DNA of 64,000 bases from Morganella psychrotolerans (GCF_001676055.1 NZ_LZEX01000023.1:310001-374000), one strand, 5' to 3'; shown: positions 1 through 9,724, counted from the first letter of the stretch. The notes: generated by a model not told the origin, from the letters alone. Numbers and translations: made by a program.

Positions 1-2
1 GG

Positions 3-668
3 GCACAGCGTTACGGACTGGACGCTTTTGTTCTGTTTAAACAACCGACAATGGCAGTCTTTTTTCTGTTTGCCATGCTGCTGGGGGCGGTACTGCAAAT
101 CACTAATACATTCGGCAGTCCGTTCCTGCATGATTTTGCGCGTGTTCCGCAATATCAGGACTCGCTGGTGGTGCAGTATCCGTCCATTCTGCTTTCAGTC
201 TCTCAGATGGCGGAAGTCGTTTTTATCCTTGCCATTCCATTCTTTCTTAAGCGCTACGGTATTAAAAAAGTCATGATGATCAGTATGGTCGCCTGGACAT
301 TGCGCTTCGGACTGTTTGCTTTTGGTGAACCGGTATCAATCGGTTTCTTCTTCCTTGTGCTGTCCATGATTGTGTATGGCTGCGCGTTTGATTTCTTCAA
401 TGTGTCCGGTTCTATTTTTATTGAACAGACCGTCAGCTCAAAAATCCGCGCCAGTGCACAGGGACTGTTTATGATGATGGTCAACGGTGTGGGGGCTTAC
501 GCGGGGGCGATTATCAGCGGTATGGTTGTCGATATGTTTACAGTTGATGGTGTGAAAGACTGGCAGTCCATCTGGCTGATTTTCTCTTCTTATACGGTTG
601 TGCTGGCGATTATTTTCCAGTTTACGTTCCATTATGATCACCGCACTGAAAAACCGGCCTCTGTTTGA
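3..668 (+). CDS. nupG: Nucleoside:H+ symporter, NupG/XapB family (3' part)
   Basis: This is the C-terminal half of an inner-membrane nucleoside/proton symporter of the major facilitator superfamily; the start lies before the window. The reading frame is open from base 3, upstream of the first internal ATG at 51. Several hydrophobic helices are visible, and a segment around VLSMIVYGCAFDFFN followed by RASAQG is typical of NupG and XapB. The stop at 666-668 is followed by a hairpin shared with the convergent antiporter gene. In E. coli nupG sits next to mltC; here about 20 kb of accessory DNA separates them. NupG and the narrower-range XapB cannot be told apart firmly from half a protein. Confidence 0.88.
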   Translation, partial: AQRYGLDAFVLFKQPTMAVFFLFAMLLGAVLQITNTFGSPFLHDFARVPQYQDSLVVQYPSILLSVSQMAEVVFILAIPFFLKRYGIKKVMMISMVAWTLRFGLFAFGEPVSIGFFFLVLSMIVYGCAFDFFNVSGSIFIEQTVSSKIRASAQGLFMMMVNGVGAYAGAIISGMVVDMFTVDGVKDWQSIWLIFSSYTVVLAIIFQFTFHYDHRTEKPASV

Positions 669-672
669 AAAC

Positions 673-702
673 ATCAGCCGCGCACAAATAGCGCGGCCTG
701 AT
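673..702. terminator. Bidirectional terminator between convergent genes
   Basis: A GC-rich inverted repeat (arms about 673-683 and 691-702, one bulged base) lies between the stop of the nucleoside transporter and the stop of the leftward antiporter gene. The T tract on the plus side is weak (TATTGTTTA). The position between converging genes supports a terminator role. Confidence 0.5.
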
Positions 703-707
703 ATTGT

Positions 708-2345
708 TTAATGCAGTGCGAGTTTCAGCGCTTCTTCTTTCAGATCCAGCTCCTGTATCAGATGAACATAGGTATGCTCATTGATATTTTTACTTTTACG
801 CAGCTGTTTCAGTGCTTCCCGCTCTGCGCGCAGGGCGGTCAGAGACATGCGCCGCTCCATGCGGATAACATTGTGCCAGTCAAAATTAGCGGTTTTTTCA
901 TCACCGTCACTGTCCAGGTGGCGACCGTAGATCTCCAGTAAGTGAGTCCCTACTTCAGTGCGCAGTGTCATTTCATCTATATCTTCCAGCGGCTCTGCCA
1001 TCTGCAGCCGCAGGTTATTCATGGCCGCTTCATTCAGGGTAAAGCGGGCATTGAGCTCATCATTATTATGCGGTAAGTCTGTGCTCAGCCCTTTTGTCAG
1101 AATCGGCAGGGCGACGGCGGCTATCACCAGCGAGAACAAAATCACACCCATTGCGAGGAAGATGGCAAGGTCACGGTGCGGGAACGGCGTGCCGTCATTA
1201 AGCAGCAGCGGCAGCGTCAGAATACCGGCAAGTGTAATAGCACCACGGACACCGGCGGTTGCCATAATTGCCATCAGGCGCAGGTGCGGCATTGTCTGCT
1301 CGTTACCTTTACGGCGCTGATGGAAAACGGTCAGGGTCATGGAGATCCATACCCAGGAAAAACGCAGCAGCGCCAGCCCGACAGTAATAATCACCACATA
1401 CGCCAGCAGCATCCACGGCTCTGCGGCACCGGCATCTGCCGCTACTTCAGGAATTGAGCGCCACATTGCCGGTAACTGTTCACCCAGCAGAATAAAAATC
1501 ATCCCGTTCAGTGCGACCTGTACTGTATCCCAGACGGCTTTGCTCTGCATACGGGTGGCAGACTGCATACGTCCGACAATCCGCTCATAGTGCATGGCAA
1601 TACCGGCTGCGACCGCCGCGAGGATCCCGGAGACTCCCAGGTGCTCTGCGGCCAGATAAGAAACAAAGGGGATCATCAGGCTGATCATTATCTGGATAGC
1701 AGGGTCTTCCCCCGTTCTTTTTACCAGGAATTGATTCACTTTGCCGACAATCAGGGCAATCAGCAGCCCGGCAATAATACCGCCGAGTGCAACAATAACA
1801 AATTGTCCGGTGGCTTGCGGCAGGGAAAATGTTCCGGTCAGTGCAGCGGCAACGGCAAAACTGAAACAGACCAGCCCGCTGGCATCATTAAACAGGGATT
1901 CCCCTTCAAGAATGTGCGCCATACGGGAAGGAAGCGGGGCATTAACGGTCATTGCCGCGACGGATACCGGGTCTGTCGGTGAGAGGATCGCCGCCAGTGC
2001 AAACGAAACCGCCAGGGAAATGGCCGGGATCAGCCAGTGAATAAATAATCCCATGCCGACGACGGTGACAAACACCAGTCCGATAGCCAGGGAGAAAATG
2101 GGTTTGATATCGCTGAACAGGGCTTCTTTCGGAATACGCCAGCCATCCAGAAACAGCAGCGGCGGAATAAACAGGAACAGGAACAGGTGCGGATCAAACG
2201 CCACATCAAAGCCGAACAATGATAACCCGGCACCAATTGCAATCTGAATAAAAGGTAACGGAATTTTATCACCCAGCAGTCGGGAGATAAAAACACTGGC
2301 AATAACCGCCAGCAAAAAAACGAGAATTAGTGTAACGACAGACAT
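708..2345 (-). CDS. Na+/H+ antiporter, CPA1 family (YjcE-like)
   Basis: A polytopic inner-membrane cation/proton antiporter, 545 aa from the chosen ATG. An N-terminal membrane domain of about 12 helices carries the CPA1 signatures SPTDPVSV (about residues 122-129) and EGESLFNDASG (about 147-157), whose Asn-Asp pair is the presumed ion-binding centre. A hydrophilic C-terminal tail of about 130 residues follows. ATG at 2345 is preferred over an upstream in-frame GTG at 2384 because an AAGGA ribosome site lies 11 bases before it and the protein then starts at the first helix. Family knowledge suggests a role in Na+ and pH homeostasis; the exact cation is not readable. It converges on the nucleoside transporter and is divergent from the fimbrial leader. 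Confidence 0.88.
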   Translation of the reverse strand: MSVVTLILVFLLAVIASVFISRLLGDKIPLPFIQIAIGAGLSLFGFDVAFDPHLFLFLFIPPLLFLDGWRIPKEALFSDIKPIFSLAIGLVFVTVVGMGLFIHWLIPAISLAVSFALAAILSPTDPVSVAAMTVNAPLPSRMAHILEGESLFNDASGLVCFSFAVAAALTGTFSLPQATGQFVIVALGGIIAGLLIALIVGKVNQFLVKRTGEDPAIQIMISLMIPFVSYLAAEHLGVSGILAAVAAGIAMHYERIVGRMQSATRMQSKAVWDTVQVALNGMIFILLGEQLPAMWRSIPEVAADAGAAEPWMLLAYVVIITVGLALLRFSWVWISMTLTVFHQRRKGNEQTMPHLRLMAIMATAGVRGAITLAGILTLPLLLNDGTPFPHRDLAIFLAMGVILFSLVIAAVALPILTKGLSTDLPHNNDELNARFTLNEAAMNNLRLQMAEPLEDIDEMTLRTEVGTHLLEIYGRHLDSDGDEKTANFDWHNVIRMERRMSLTALRAEREALKQLRKSKNINEHTYVHLIQELDLKEEALKLALH

Positions 2346-3247
2346 AGGCGGTTTTATCCTTACAGGATTTTGATACAGAGCCACACATTGCGGGCAGGCA
2401 GATTATACGATTGACAGTAGAAATAAAGCAGAGAAAGGCACAATTGTAAAATTATTGTGTATCAAAAGATTAACAGAAATTTCTGTTTCATCACGTTACA
2501 TTAAAAAGTGACCAATATCTCATTTTTTGGTTTGAATCACTGTATGTTCATGAGTTAAACCATGGCAGGGTGCATGCAGCTTACCTTTTTCGTTTTTACT
2601 CCGTTTAAAAATACCATTTCTATGCATCTTTTCGTGGTTAATATGCATATTAAGACTACCCGGTAATAATGACATAGATTAGATAATATTAAGCAGGAAT
2701 TAATAATAATAAAATAAGGTGATGCCTGTAATAGATATTATTGAATTCTATTTTTAGTGGAAATAATAAATTCTATATTTTATATAGTGTTATAAATTTA
2801 ATATTCACAACCAATTAATTACATGTGTTAAATATTAGTTACTAATAGTGTATATTGTCAGATTAACGCATTTTTTAATAAGAATTAACGCATTATTTAT
2901 TCATGCAACATATAAGAAATTGATTTAATTTGTTAAAAATCAATATGTTAATTTTTTATCCTTTTGTGTGAACATTAGACTTTCTCGCCGTTCAGAATCT
3001 AAATTTGTTTTGTAGCGCTTTGATTAGCTTAAACCAGTTATTAAAACCAATTGAAGCGATTCAGTCAGGGTTTTAAGCCTGATTGGTGTGTGTTTTTCAG
3101 ATTAAAATTTTACTAATTAAAAACTTGCGCCAGATCAATTCTAAAGATGTGTCTGCATATGTTAGAGTATTTCCAAGTTAAGTTACTTACATCTAAATAC
3201 ATCCAAATATAACTAAATTCATTATTACGACGACGAGAATATATTCC
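2346..3247. promoter_or_regulatory. Long AT-rich leader between antiporter and fimbrial operon
   Basis: About 900 bases without a convincing gene. It must hold the antiporter promoter (left) and the fimbrial promoter (right). Visible structure: a perfect 16-base palindrome at 2472-2487 (AACAGAAATTTCTGTT), two 11-base direct repeats ATTAACGCATT at 2862-2872 and 2884-2894 spaced 22 bases apart (two helical turns), and many A/T runs. Such composition is common for H-NS-silenced fimbrial promoters. I found no invertible-element repeats and no recombinase gene beside it. Confidence 0.5.
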
Positions 3248-3784
3248 ATGAAAAAAATTAATGTAATTACCGCTATTGTTTTTGCTGCTATTTCTTCCGG
3301 CGCTGTAGCGGGTGATGGCAAAATTACGTTTAAAGGTGAAGTGGTAAAACAAAGCTGTGTAGTTGAAGGTTCTGATAAAAGTAAAACGGTTACATTACCG
3401 AAAGTCAGCTCTAATGCATTACAAACTGCCGGCGATACAACAGGCACAACACCTTTTACCATTCAATTATCAAAATGTGCTGCAGCCGAAACAATAACAG
3501 ATGTTGGTTTAAGTTTTATCGGTCCGAACATTGACTTAGCAACGAGAACGCTGAATACCGCCGGTGTGGGGACAACAACCGCGAAAAACGTCAATATCGC
3601 CTTGTACAATCAGAATGATCAGCTTATTAAACTGGGTATGGATAAAGATAATCAGAATGTTGGCTTTACCAAATTATCGGAAGGTAATGTTCAGTTAAAC
3701 TATATTGCTAAGTATTACGCTCTGGGTATTTCTGAGCCCGGTTTAGTTGAATCTAACGTCGATTTCGAAATTATTTATAAATAA
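3248..3784 (+). CDS. Major fimbrial subunit, type-1-like pilin
   Basis: A secreted pilin of 178 aa and the first gene of a chaperone-usher operon. It has a Sec signal peptide ending near residue 21-22 (AVAG), a GxITFxGxVV strand, a Cys pair at residues 37 and 77 expected to form the pilin disulfide, and the terminal beta strand FEIIYK used in donor-strand interactions. In the family, such subunits polymerise outside the cell into a rod. It is separated from the chaperone gene by a hairpin that could keep pilin transcripts in excess. The particular fimbrial type (MR/P, PMF, ATF-like) cannot be assigned from the sequence alone. Confidence 0.9.
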   Translation: MKKINVITAIVFAAISSGAVAGDGKITFKGEVVKQSCVVEGSDKSKTVTLPKVSSNALQTAGDTTGTTPFTIQLSKCAAAETITDVGLSFIGPNIDLATRTLNTAGVGTTTAKNVNIALYNQNDQLIKLGMDKDNQNVGFTKLSEGNVQLNYIAKYYALGISEPGLVESNVDFEIIYK

Positions 3785-3802
3785 TATTTATTTATAAAAT
3801 AT

Positions 3803-3848
3803 AATGGAAATAGGCCGGTGAATTTGTTCTAATTACCCTGTTTCCATT
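3803..3848 (+). terminator. Attenuating hairpin after the major pilin gene
   Basis: A 12-base-pair stem (3803-3814 with 3837-3848, one G-T pair) encloses a 22-base loop and is followed by TTCTGTTTTTTT. It lies 19 bases after the pilin stop and 50 bases before the chaperone start. This is the usual position for a partial terminator that makes structural subunit more abundant than assembly proteins. Confidence 0.65.
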
Positions 3849-3898
3849 TTCTGTTTTTTTGTCTTTAACTCATCATTTTCAGAGTATATAAAACACGT

Positions 3899-4642
3899 AT
3901 GATTAAAAAGATGATAGCTGTCTTTCTGTCGTTGGTGGCTATTCCGGCGACAGCCAGTATTGTGATAACCGGTACCCGGTTTGTATATCCTTCAGATGAT
4001 AAGGAAATATCCATTAATGTTGAAAACAGTGGTGAAAAAACAGCATTGAGTCAGGTATGGCTGACAACAGGATTTTCAGAAAAAAGAACAGATAAAGAAG
4101 TCACAAAGGCAGATATTGAAGACACTCCGTTTGTTGTGCTGCCGCCACTATTTAAAATTAAACCCGGTAATGTCCAGACTGTCCGTATTCTGTATACCGG
4201 TGAGCCACTTGCAACGGATCGTGAAAGTGTTTTCACACTGAATGTTCTTGATGTCCCACCAAAAAGCAAAAATATTGAAAATAGTCTGCAAATATCTGTT
4301 TTATCTAAATTTAAATTCTTTTACCGGCCTTCAGCTATTGCCGGTGATTATAATACAGCGGTTGATAAGATTGACTGGACAATAACAAAACAAGGTTCAG
4401 ATATTTGGTTATCGGCAAAAAATAACAGTGCCTTCTATATTACCCTTGATAAGGCTATGGTTATTGCCGGCGGGCAGGAATATGACGTTCAGCCGGGCTT
4501 AGCCATGATGTCCCCTTTTGGCGGAATAACTAAGGCAAAGATTAGCCGGTTAAATTCCGTTCCGGGTCAGTCTGCGGAAATTAAATTTAGTTACATTAAT
4601 GATTCAGGCGGCAGTTCAGATTCGGTTAAAATAGTAAATTAA
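3899..4642 (+). CDS. Periplasmic fimbrial chaperone
   Basis: A PapD/FimC-family chaperone of 247 aa with a signal peptide ending near residue 19 (ATAS). The N-terminal Ig-like domain starts with ITGTRFVYP and holds the conserved NVLDVPPK at residues 115-122; a shorter second Ig-like domain follows to the C-terminus. In the family it binds each subunit in the periplasm by donor-strand complementation and delivers it to the usher. The usher gene starts 18 bases later, so the two are probably co-translated. No truncation is visible. Confidence 0.93.
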   Translation: MIKKMIAVFLSLVAIPATASIVITGTRFVYPSDDKEISINVENSGEKTALSQVWLTTGFSEKRTDKEVTKADIEDTPFVVLPPLFKIKPGNVQTVRILYTGEPLATDRESVFTLNVLDVPPKSKNIENSLQISVLSKFKFFYRPSAIAGDYNTAVDKIDWTITKQGSDIWLSAKNNSAFYITLDKAMVIAGGQEYDVQPGLAMMSPFGGITKAKISRLNSVPGQSAEIKFSYINDSGGSSDSVKIVN

Positions 4643-4660
4643 GGTTATCTGGTTAATTGA

Positions 4661-7174
4661 ATGAACGGGTTTATTTATCTGTCGGTTATTTTATTCTCAG
4701 TCATGCTGCCTTGCAGCATGGTATTTGCTGACGATAATGACGACGATGATTATGAATTTAACCCTGCATTTATTAAAAATTACGCAGTTAGTGACGATGT
4801 TGATTTACGTGTTCTGGCAACTGATAATGATCAGGTGCCGGGAACATACAGTACGGATGTTTATATTAATGAACAACATATCGGCCAGTTTCTTGTTAAA
4901 CTGGAGAGTAAAGATGAAAAATTACAGCTTTGTTTAACACCTGAATTGGTTGATTCCATGGGGTTAACCGATTCATTTGTTCAGCTATATCATAAGAAAT
5001 ATGAAACACAGGATGAAAATACCTGCTCTTATTTATCCGACCTGATACCTGAATCATCTTTCGAATTTATTTTCAATAAACAGCAACTTTCTGTTTCTGT
5101 TCCGCAACGCGACTTACTTAAACCTGTTCCGCCGGAAAGTAACCCGAATAATTGGGATGAAGGTAATTCCGTCATATTCAGCAATTATTTTTATAACCGT
5201 TATACCACCCGTGCTGAAGGTTATGAAAATACTGCCGATTCATTAACATTAAATTCAGGTATTAATTTTTATAAATGGCGGCTGCGCCATGACAGTCAGA
5301 TTAATGATGATAAATACTCAGCGGTAATGACTTGGCTCGAACGGGATATTGATAGTGTCAGAGGAAAGCTGACACTCGGTGATTTTTATTCCGGCTCTGT
5401 ATTTTCTAATGGCAGTTCATTGCGTGGTGTCAGATTGCGCAATGATAACAGTATGTTATCCAGTCGTGAAACCGGGTTTGCGCCGGTTATTCAGGGGATA
5501 GCCAAAACACAGTCGCAGGTAAAAGTATATCTTGCGGACTCCGGCACAGAGATTTACAGCACGGTTGTTCCTGCCGGACCTTTTGAGATAAGCGATCTGC
5601 TGCCGCTTTATTATTCAGGCGATCTGCGCGTTGATATTATCGGTGCCGGTGGTGACATACAAAAAATGAACATCCCGGTTCAGAGCGGGCTGGCATTTAC
5701 CCGTCCGGGAAAATTAGACTTTGATATTGGTGTGGGGAAATTACGCTACCGTAATAGTGTATTTGGTGATCCGGTGACAGATGCGTCGCTGCGCTACGGT
5801 ATTAATAACCGGATATCGGCTTCTCTGGGAACTGTGGTCAGTAATGATTATTTATCCGGCGCGGCAGGTATGACGATAAATACCCCCGTCGGTGCATTTA
5901 ACGGCGAAGTTATTCATGCAAAAGCCCAACTGAAAGATATGGATAAAACCCTTGAAGGGAGCGCCTATAAACTCAGTTACAGTAAATCATTTGCGGCAAC
6001 AGAAACCTATATAAACCTGTCTTCTATACAGTTTGATTCTAAGAACTACATCAGCGTTTATAACGCGATGCAGATAAATGATGCGCATTATCAATATGAT
6101 GACCAGCAGCAAAATAATTCGTATAAACTGAAAACTCAATACACGTTATCAATGAGTCAGCGCCTGCCGTATAACACCGGCAGCATCAGTATGAGTGGTT
6201 CAACGGCAGATTACTGGAACAGCAGCGCAAGCAGTAAACAATATACTCTCTCTTATTCAGCAACGGTTTTTGATGCCGGTGTTATTGCATCATTACAAAA
6301 AACAGATAATCAATATAATAAAGATACCCTTTTTTCACTTTCACTGAGTATTCCGCTTTCTGTCGGTGACAGCACCTATCTGACCAGTAATTACCTCTCT
6401 TCAGACAGCACCCGCAATATTGGTGCCGGTGTCAGCGGACGTCTGAATGAGAATTTAGATTATTCATTATCTGCGGGGCAGGACAGATATGACGGTGAAG
6501 AAAACCGGTATGCCACTGCCGGAGCGCGTTATAAAACATCATTTGCGGATTTTTCTTCAGATTACAGTCATTATCCTGACGCCAAAACATTGAGTCTGAG
6601 TGCTTCCGGAGCAATAGTAGGTCACAGCGGGGGACTTTTGTTCTCCAATACGCTGGGGAGTTCATTCGCTGTTATTAAGGCAGAAGGTGTTGAAAATGCG
6701 CAGGTTATTGGTTCAGATACAACAACTAACAGTGCCGGTTATGCTATCCAGCCGAATTTAGTGCCTTACCGCAAAAATTTAATCGGTGTTGAAACCAAAG
6801 ATCTGGGACAGAATTACACCATTGAAGAATCAAAGCGCATGGTTATTCCACGTTCCGGCAGTGCGGTATTTGTGACACTGGATACACGAATTGGTGCGCC
6901 GGTCGTTCTGAAAGCCACGGATGAACAGGGACATGCCTTGTCTCTTGGCGCCACCGTCTATAGTAATGATAATACGCCACTTACGTTTGTCGGACAGGGC
7001 GGAAAAATCTTCCTGAATCTGAATGAGAAACTGACAAAAATTCTGGTGGATACCAATTCGGCTGATGGCGATCAGTGTGAGGTCGATCTGAATGCAATTA
7101 ATCAGAAATACCTTATGAATGATAAAGTGTCAGTCATCACAGTAACCTGCGGGGTGATTAATCATGAGAATTAA
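4661..7174 (+). CDS. Outer-membrane fimbrial usher
   Basis: An 837-aa usher of the PapC/FimD family. A signal peptide ends near residue 23 (VFA) and is followed by an acidic stretch (DDNDDDD), the NEFNPAFI-like N-terminal chaperone-binding domain, the long 24-stranded beta-barrel with the plug region (PFEISDLLPLYYSGDLRV near residue 310) and C-terminal domains. A late Cys pair (GDQCEVDLN and the final TCGV) matches the family. The usher recruits chaperone-subunit complexes and secretes the growing fibre. Its end overlaps the next gene by 11 bases, which argues for translational coupling. Confidence 0.94.
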   Translation: MNGFIYLSVILFSVMLPCSMVFADDNDDDDYEFNPAFIKNYAVSDDVDLRVLATDNDQVPGTYSTDVYINEQHIGQFLVKLESKDEKLQLCLTPELVDSMGLTDSFVQLYHKKYETQDENTCSYLSDLIPESSFEFIFNKQQLSVSVPQRDLLKPVPPESNPNNWDEGNSVIFSNYFYNRYTTRAEGYENTADSLTLNSGINFYKWRLRHDSQINDDKYSAVMTWLERDIDSVRGKLTLGDFYSGSVFSNGSSLRGVRLRNDNSMLSSRETGFAPVIQGIAKTQSQVKVYLADSGTEIYSTVVPAGPFEISDLLPLYYSGDLRVDIIGAGGDIQKMNIPVQSGLAFTRPGKLDFDIGVGKLRYRNSVFGDPVTDASLRYGINNRISASLGTVVSNDYLSGAAGMTINTPVGAFNGEVIHAKAQLKDMDKTLEGSAYKLSYSKSFAATETYINLSSIQFDSKNYISVYNAMQINDAHYQYDDQQQNNSYKLKTQYTLSMSQRLPYNTGSISMSGSTADYWNSSASSKQYTLSYSATVFDAGVIASLQKTDNQYNKDTLFSLSLSIPLSVGDSTYLTSNYLSSDSTRNIGAGVSGRLNENLDYSLSAGQDRYDGEENRYATAGARYKTSFADFSSDYSHYPDAKTLSLSASGAIVGHSGGLLFSNTLGSSFAVIKAEGVENAQVIGSDTTTNSAGYAIQPNLVPYRKNLIGVETKDLGQNYTIEESKRMVIPRSGSAVFVTLDTRIGAPVVLKATDEQGHALSLGATVYSNDNTPLTFVGQGGKIFLNLNEKLTKILVDTNSADGDQCEVDLNAINQKYLMNDKVSVITVTCGVINHEN

Positions 7175-8345
7175 CTGTTTGTTTTCCCTGTTACTGATGA
7201 TGACCAGCATGCAGGTATCGGCTTTCAGCACCATTACTGATATTAAAGGGCACGTCGCCCCGGTCTGGCGGGGAGCGACAAATATTCGTGCCACTATCGG
7301 TGTATTTAATTCAGGCAGTTACGGATTTGGTGAACCTATACGTGATACCAGCGGACGATTGATTGAAACTGAATATATCCCGCATTTCCACATGGGGTCT
7401 TCATCACCCCGGTTCAAATGTACAAAAGGTGAAACGTACCGCGCATCAGTGACTGCGGAAGGAATTGGCACTGTACTGGGTGAGAAAGACGGCTATGCCA
7501 TTATTCAGTCAAATATTCCGGGAGTGGGTTACCGGCTGGATATTGGCGGCGCATTTTCAGGGACTTATGTTAATCCGGTTATCACCCGCTACAGTAAGAT
7601 AAGCACAACCGGTGCATCAGATATTGATATCAGCTGTACCTCGACAGCTCAGTTTGCACTGGGCGTTAAAGTGACGCTGGTCAGAACCAATGAACAGCCT
7701 GATGACAATAACGGGCTTGCTTATCTGCCGGTGAATGTTAACTCACCTTATCCTGTTGCTATTTCAATATATAACCGCAGCGGGGCTATTGAGTTGGACG
7801 GGCGCTGGACTATTCCGCTGAAAAAAGTCAGTAATGTTTCTGTTAAATATATGAAAGAGTCCTGTCGTTACCGGTTTTCCAACCGTGAGCAACTTCTCAG
7901 TCTCGGCAAAGTCAGCTCTGCTCAGTTTTCCGGAACAGGCAGTACTGCCTATGGCGATAATGGTGCGCAGAGTGTGGATGTGTATATTGATTGCGCGGGT
8001 ACAAATGTTATCCATAATATCCGCGCATCTGTTTTTGAAGCTATCGCCGGAAATGAAGCATCAGGTGCACTGCGGCGTCAGGGGGTTTTACTCAATAACC
8101 TGACCGGACAGGGGGCAGCAAAAGGCGTCGGCGTACAGGTATTAATTGATAATAATATAAAACCACTCGGTACGGATGCGCCGGTTTATATTGATGATGA
8201 TACTCAGTGGGACGTGGTGAACGGCGGGGAGATAATCAGAGGTGTTTACCATTTCTCTGTCAGCGGGCGGTATTATCAGGTTGCACCTGAAATTCGTGAA
8301 GGTAAAATTCAGACTACCGCAGGATTTACGCTGATATACCGGTAA
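7164..8345 (+). CDS. Fimbrial tip adhesin (two-domain)
   Basis: The last gene of the four-gene fimbrial operon, 393 aa with a signal peptide ending near residue 20 (QVSA). The size and layout suit a tip adhesin: a unique N-terminal lectin-like domain of roughly 200 residues, then a C-terminal pilin domain ending FTLIYR, the strand used for attachment to the fibre. Cys residues at the FKCTKG and ISCTST positions could form a disulfide in the first domain. The receptor cannot be inferred. No minor-subunit genes are present, so the fibre is probably simple: rod plus this tip. Confidence 0.82.
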   Translation: MRINCLFSLLLMMTSMQVSAFSTITDIKGHVAPVWRGATNIRATIGVFNSGSYGFGEPIRDTSGRLIETEYIPHFHMGSSSPRFKCTKGETYRASVTAEGIGTVLGEKDGYAIIQSNIPGVGYRLDIGGAFSGTYVNPVITRYSKISTTGASDIDISCTSTAQFALGVKVTLVRTNEQPDDNNGLAYLPVNVNSPYPVAISIYNRSGAIELDGRWTIPLKKVSNVSVKYMKESCRYRFSNREQLLSLGKVSSAQFSGTGSTAYGDNGAQSVDVYIDCAGTNVIHNIRASVFEAIAGNEASGALRRQGVLLNNLTGQGAAKGVGVQVLIDNNIKPLGTDAPVYIDDDTQWDVVNGGEIIRGVYHFSVSGRYYQVAPEIREGKIQTTAGFTLIYR

Positions 8346-8453
8346 AACCATGGCTTTGTCAGGTTCGGCAGCGTGATACAGCGCTGAAAATTACAGGTAT
8401 AATCCCACCTATTATTCAATCAGTTCAGAAACGAAAACGAAAAAGAAACGAAT

Positions 8454-8993
8454 ATGACAAAACTCACCTTACAAGAGCAGATGCTGAAAGCCGGGCTGGT
8501 AACCAGCAAAAAAGTGGCTAAAGTTCAGAGAACCGCTAAAAAATCACGGGTTCAGGCACGTGAAGCAAGAGAAGCGGTGGAAGAAAATAAAAAAGCACAA
8601 TCTGAGCGCGATAAACAGCTGAGCGACCAGCAGAAACAAGCCGCATTATCTAAAGAATATAAAGCACAGGTAAAACAGCTTATTGAAATGAACAGAATCA
8701 CTATTTCAAGAGGCGATATCAGTTTTAATTTCACAGACAGTAATGTGATTAAAAAAGTGGTTGTGGATAAAATTACTCAGGGGCAACTGATCAGCGGTCG
8801 TCTCGCCATTGCCCGCTTGGTTATTGATAACAGTGACGTGAGTGAATACGCAATTATCCCCGCAAGTGTCGCTGATAAAATTATGCAGCGGGATGCAGAC
8901 AGTATTGTATTAAATAATGCCCTTAGTCAGGAAGCGGAAGATGAAGACGATCCGTATGCTGATTTTAAAGTACCTGATGATTTGATGTGGTAA
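8454..8993 (+). CDS. yaiL: DUF2058 family protein (YaiL-like)
   Basis: A 179-aa cytoplasmic protein matching the DUF2058 (YaiL) family, annotated in E. coli as a possible nucleoprotein or polynucleotide-associated protein. It opens with LTLQEQMLKAGLV, then a highly charged coiled-coil-like stretch rich in Lys, Arg, Glu and Gln (about residues 18-70), a compact middle domain and an acidic tail (EAEDEDDPYADF). The function is not established. The gene ends 33 bases before the convergent pseudouridine synthase gene. Confidence 0.85.
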   Translation: MTKLTLQEQMLKAGLVTSKKVAKVQRTAKKSRVQAREAREAVEENKKAQSERDKQLSDQQKQAALSKEYKAQVKQLIEMNRITISRGDISFNFTDSNVIKKVVVDKITQGQLISGRLAIARLVIDNSDVSEYAIIPASVADKIMQRDADSIVLNNALSQEAEDEDDPYADFKVPDDLMW

Positions 8994-9025
8994 TTGGCGT
9001 GTCTTCATGACCGTATAATTACAGG

Positions 9026-9724
9026 TCAGAACGGGCTGGTACTCCGGGTGTTAATCTGCTCTCCGCTGACGGGATGAACAAAATTCAGTTCGCTGGCGTG
9101 CAGCATCAGCCGGGGTGTTTTTTCTGTCCCGGGCAGCAGGAGCCCGCCATAAAGGTCACAGCCCAAAATCGGATATCCCAGTAACTGACAGTGAATGCGC
9201 AGTTGATGGGTGCGCCCGGTTTCCGGGGTTAACTGTACCCGCGTCACCGGCAGTAATGTTCCGTCTTCTGACTTATGATAACAACGTTCAGTGACCCGGT
9301 AGTGCGAGCGGGCGGGCTTGCCGCTGATTGCACAGATGGACATCAGCGGAAACCGCGCCGGATCTTTGGCAATTGCGGCATCTATCACGCCTTCATTGTC
9401 GCTCAGGTGTCCGCAGAGCAGTGCGCTGTAAACCTTAGTCACTGTGCGCAGGCTGAATTGTTGGCAGAGGGCGGCGTTTATCGCTTTATTACGGGCAATC
9501 ACCATCAGCCCGGAAGTACCGAAATCCAGACGGTGAACCAGGGTGCAGCCCGGAAATAGTTTTACCAGCCGGTGATGCACGGAATCCAGATTTTGCGGAT
9601 TTTTTCCTGAGAGACTGAGCAGCCCGGCGGGTTTATTGATAAGTACCAGATGATCGTCTTGCAGAATTATCCCGATCTCGTCATGGCACGGCGGGGCAAT
9701 AAAGGTATCAATAATTGCAGACAT
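9026..9724 (-). CDS. RluA-family pseudouridine synthase
   Basis: A 232-aa enzyme that isomerises uridine to pseudouridine in rRNA or tRNA. The catalytic motif HRLDFGTSG is at about residues 64-72, with the nucleophilic Asp at 67. The later motifs RVQLTPETGRTHQLRIH and LGYPILGCDLYG are standard for the RluA group. There is no N-terminal S4 domain, and the length is close to E. coli RluA (219 aa), but the sequence is not close enough to name the target base. It is convergent with the DUF2058 gene and transcribed away from the cold-shock-domain gene. Confidence 0.88.
   Translation of the reverse strand: MSAIIDTFIAPPCHDEIGIILQDDHLVLINKPAGLLSLSGKNPQNLDSVHHRLVKLFPGCTLVHRLDFGTSGLMVIARNKAINAALCQQFSLRTVTKVYSALLCGHLSDNEGVIDAAIAKDPARFPLMSICAISGKPARSHYRVTERCYHKSEDGTLLPVTRVQLTPETGRTHQLRIHCQLLGYPILGCDLYGGLLLPGTEKTPRLMLHASELNFVHPVSGEQINTRSTSPF

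Noticed and set aside
711..1982. Several plus-strand open frames opposite the antiporter gene
   Set aside because: They are antisense shadows of a clear CPA1 antiporter; the translations look like Cys/His/Arg-rich noise.
2346..3247. Invertible promoter element of the fimS/MrpI type
   Set aside because: No long inverted repeats flanking a promoter-sized segment and no neighbouring recombinase gene were found.
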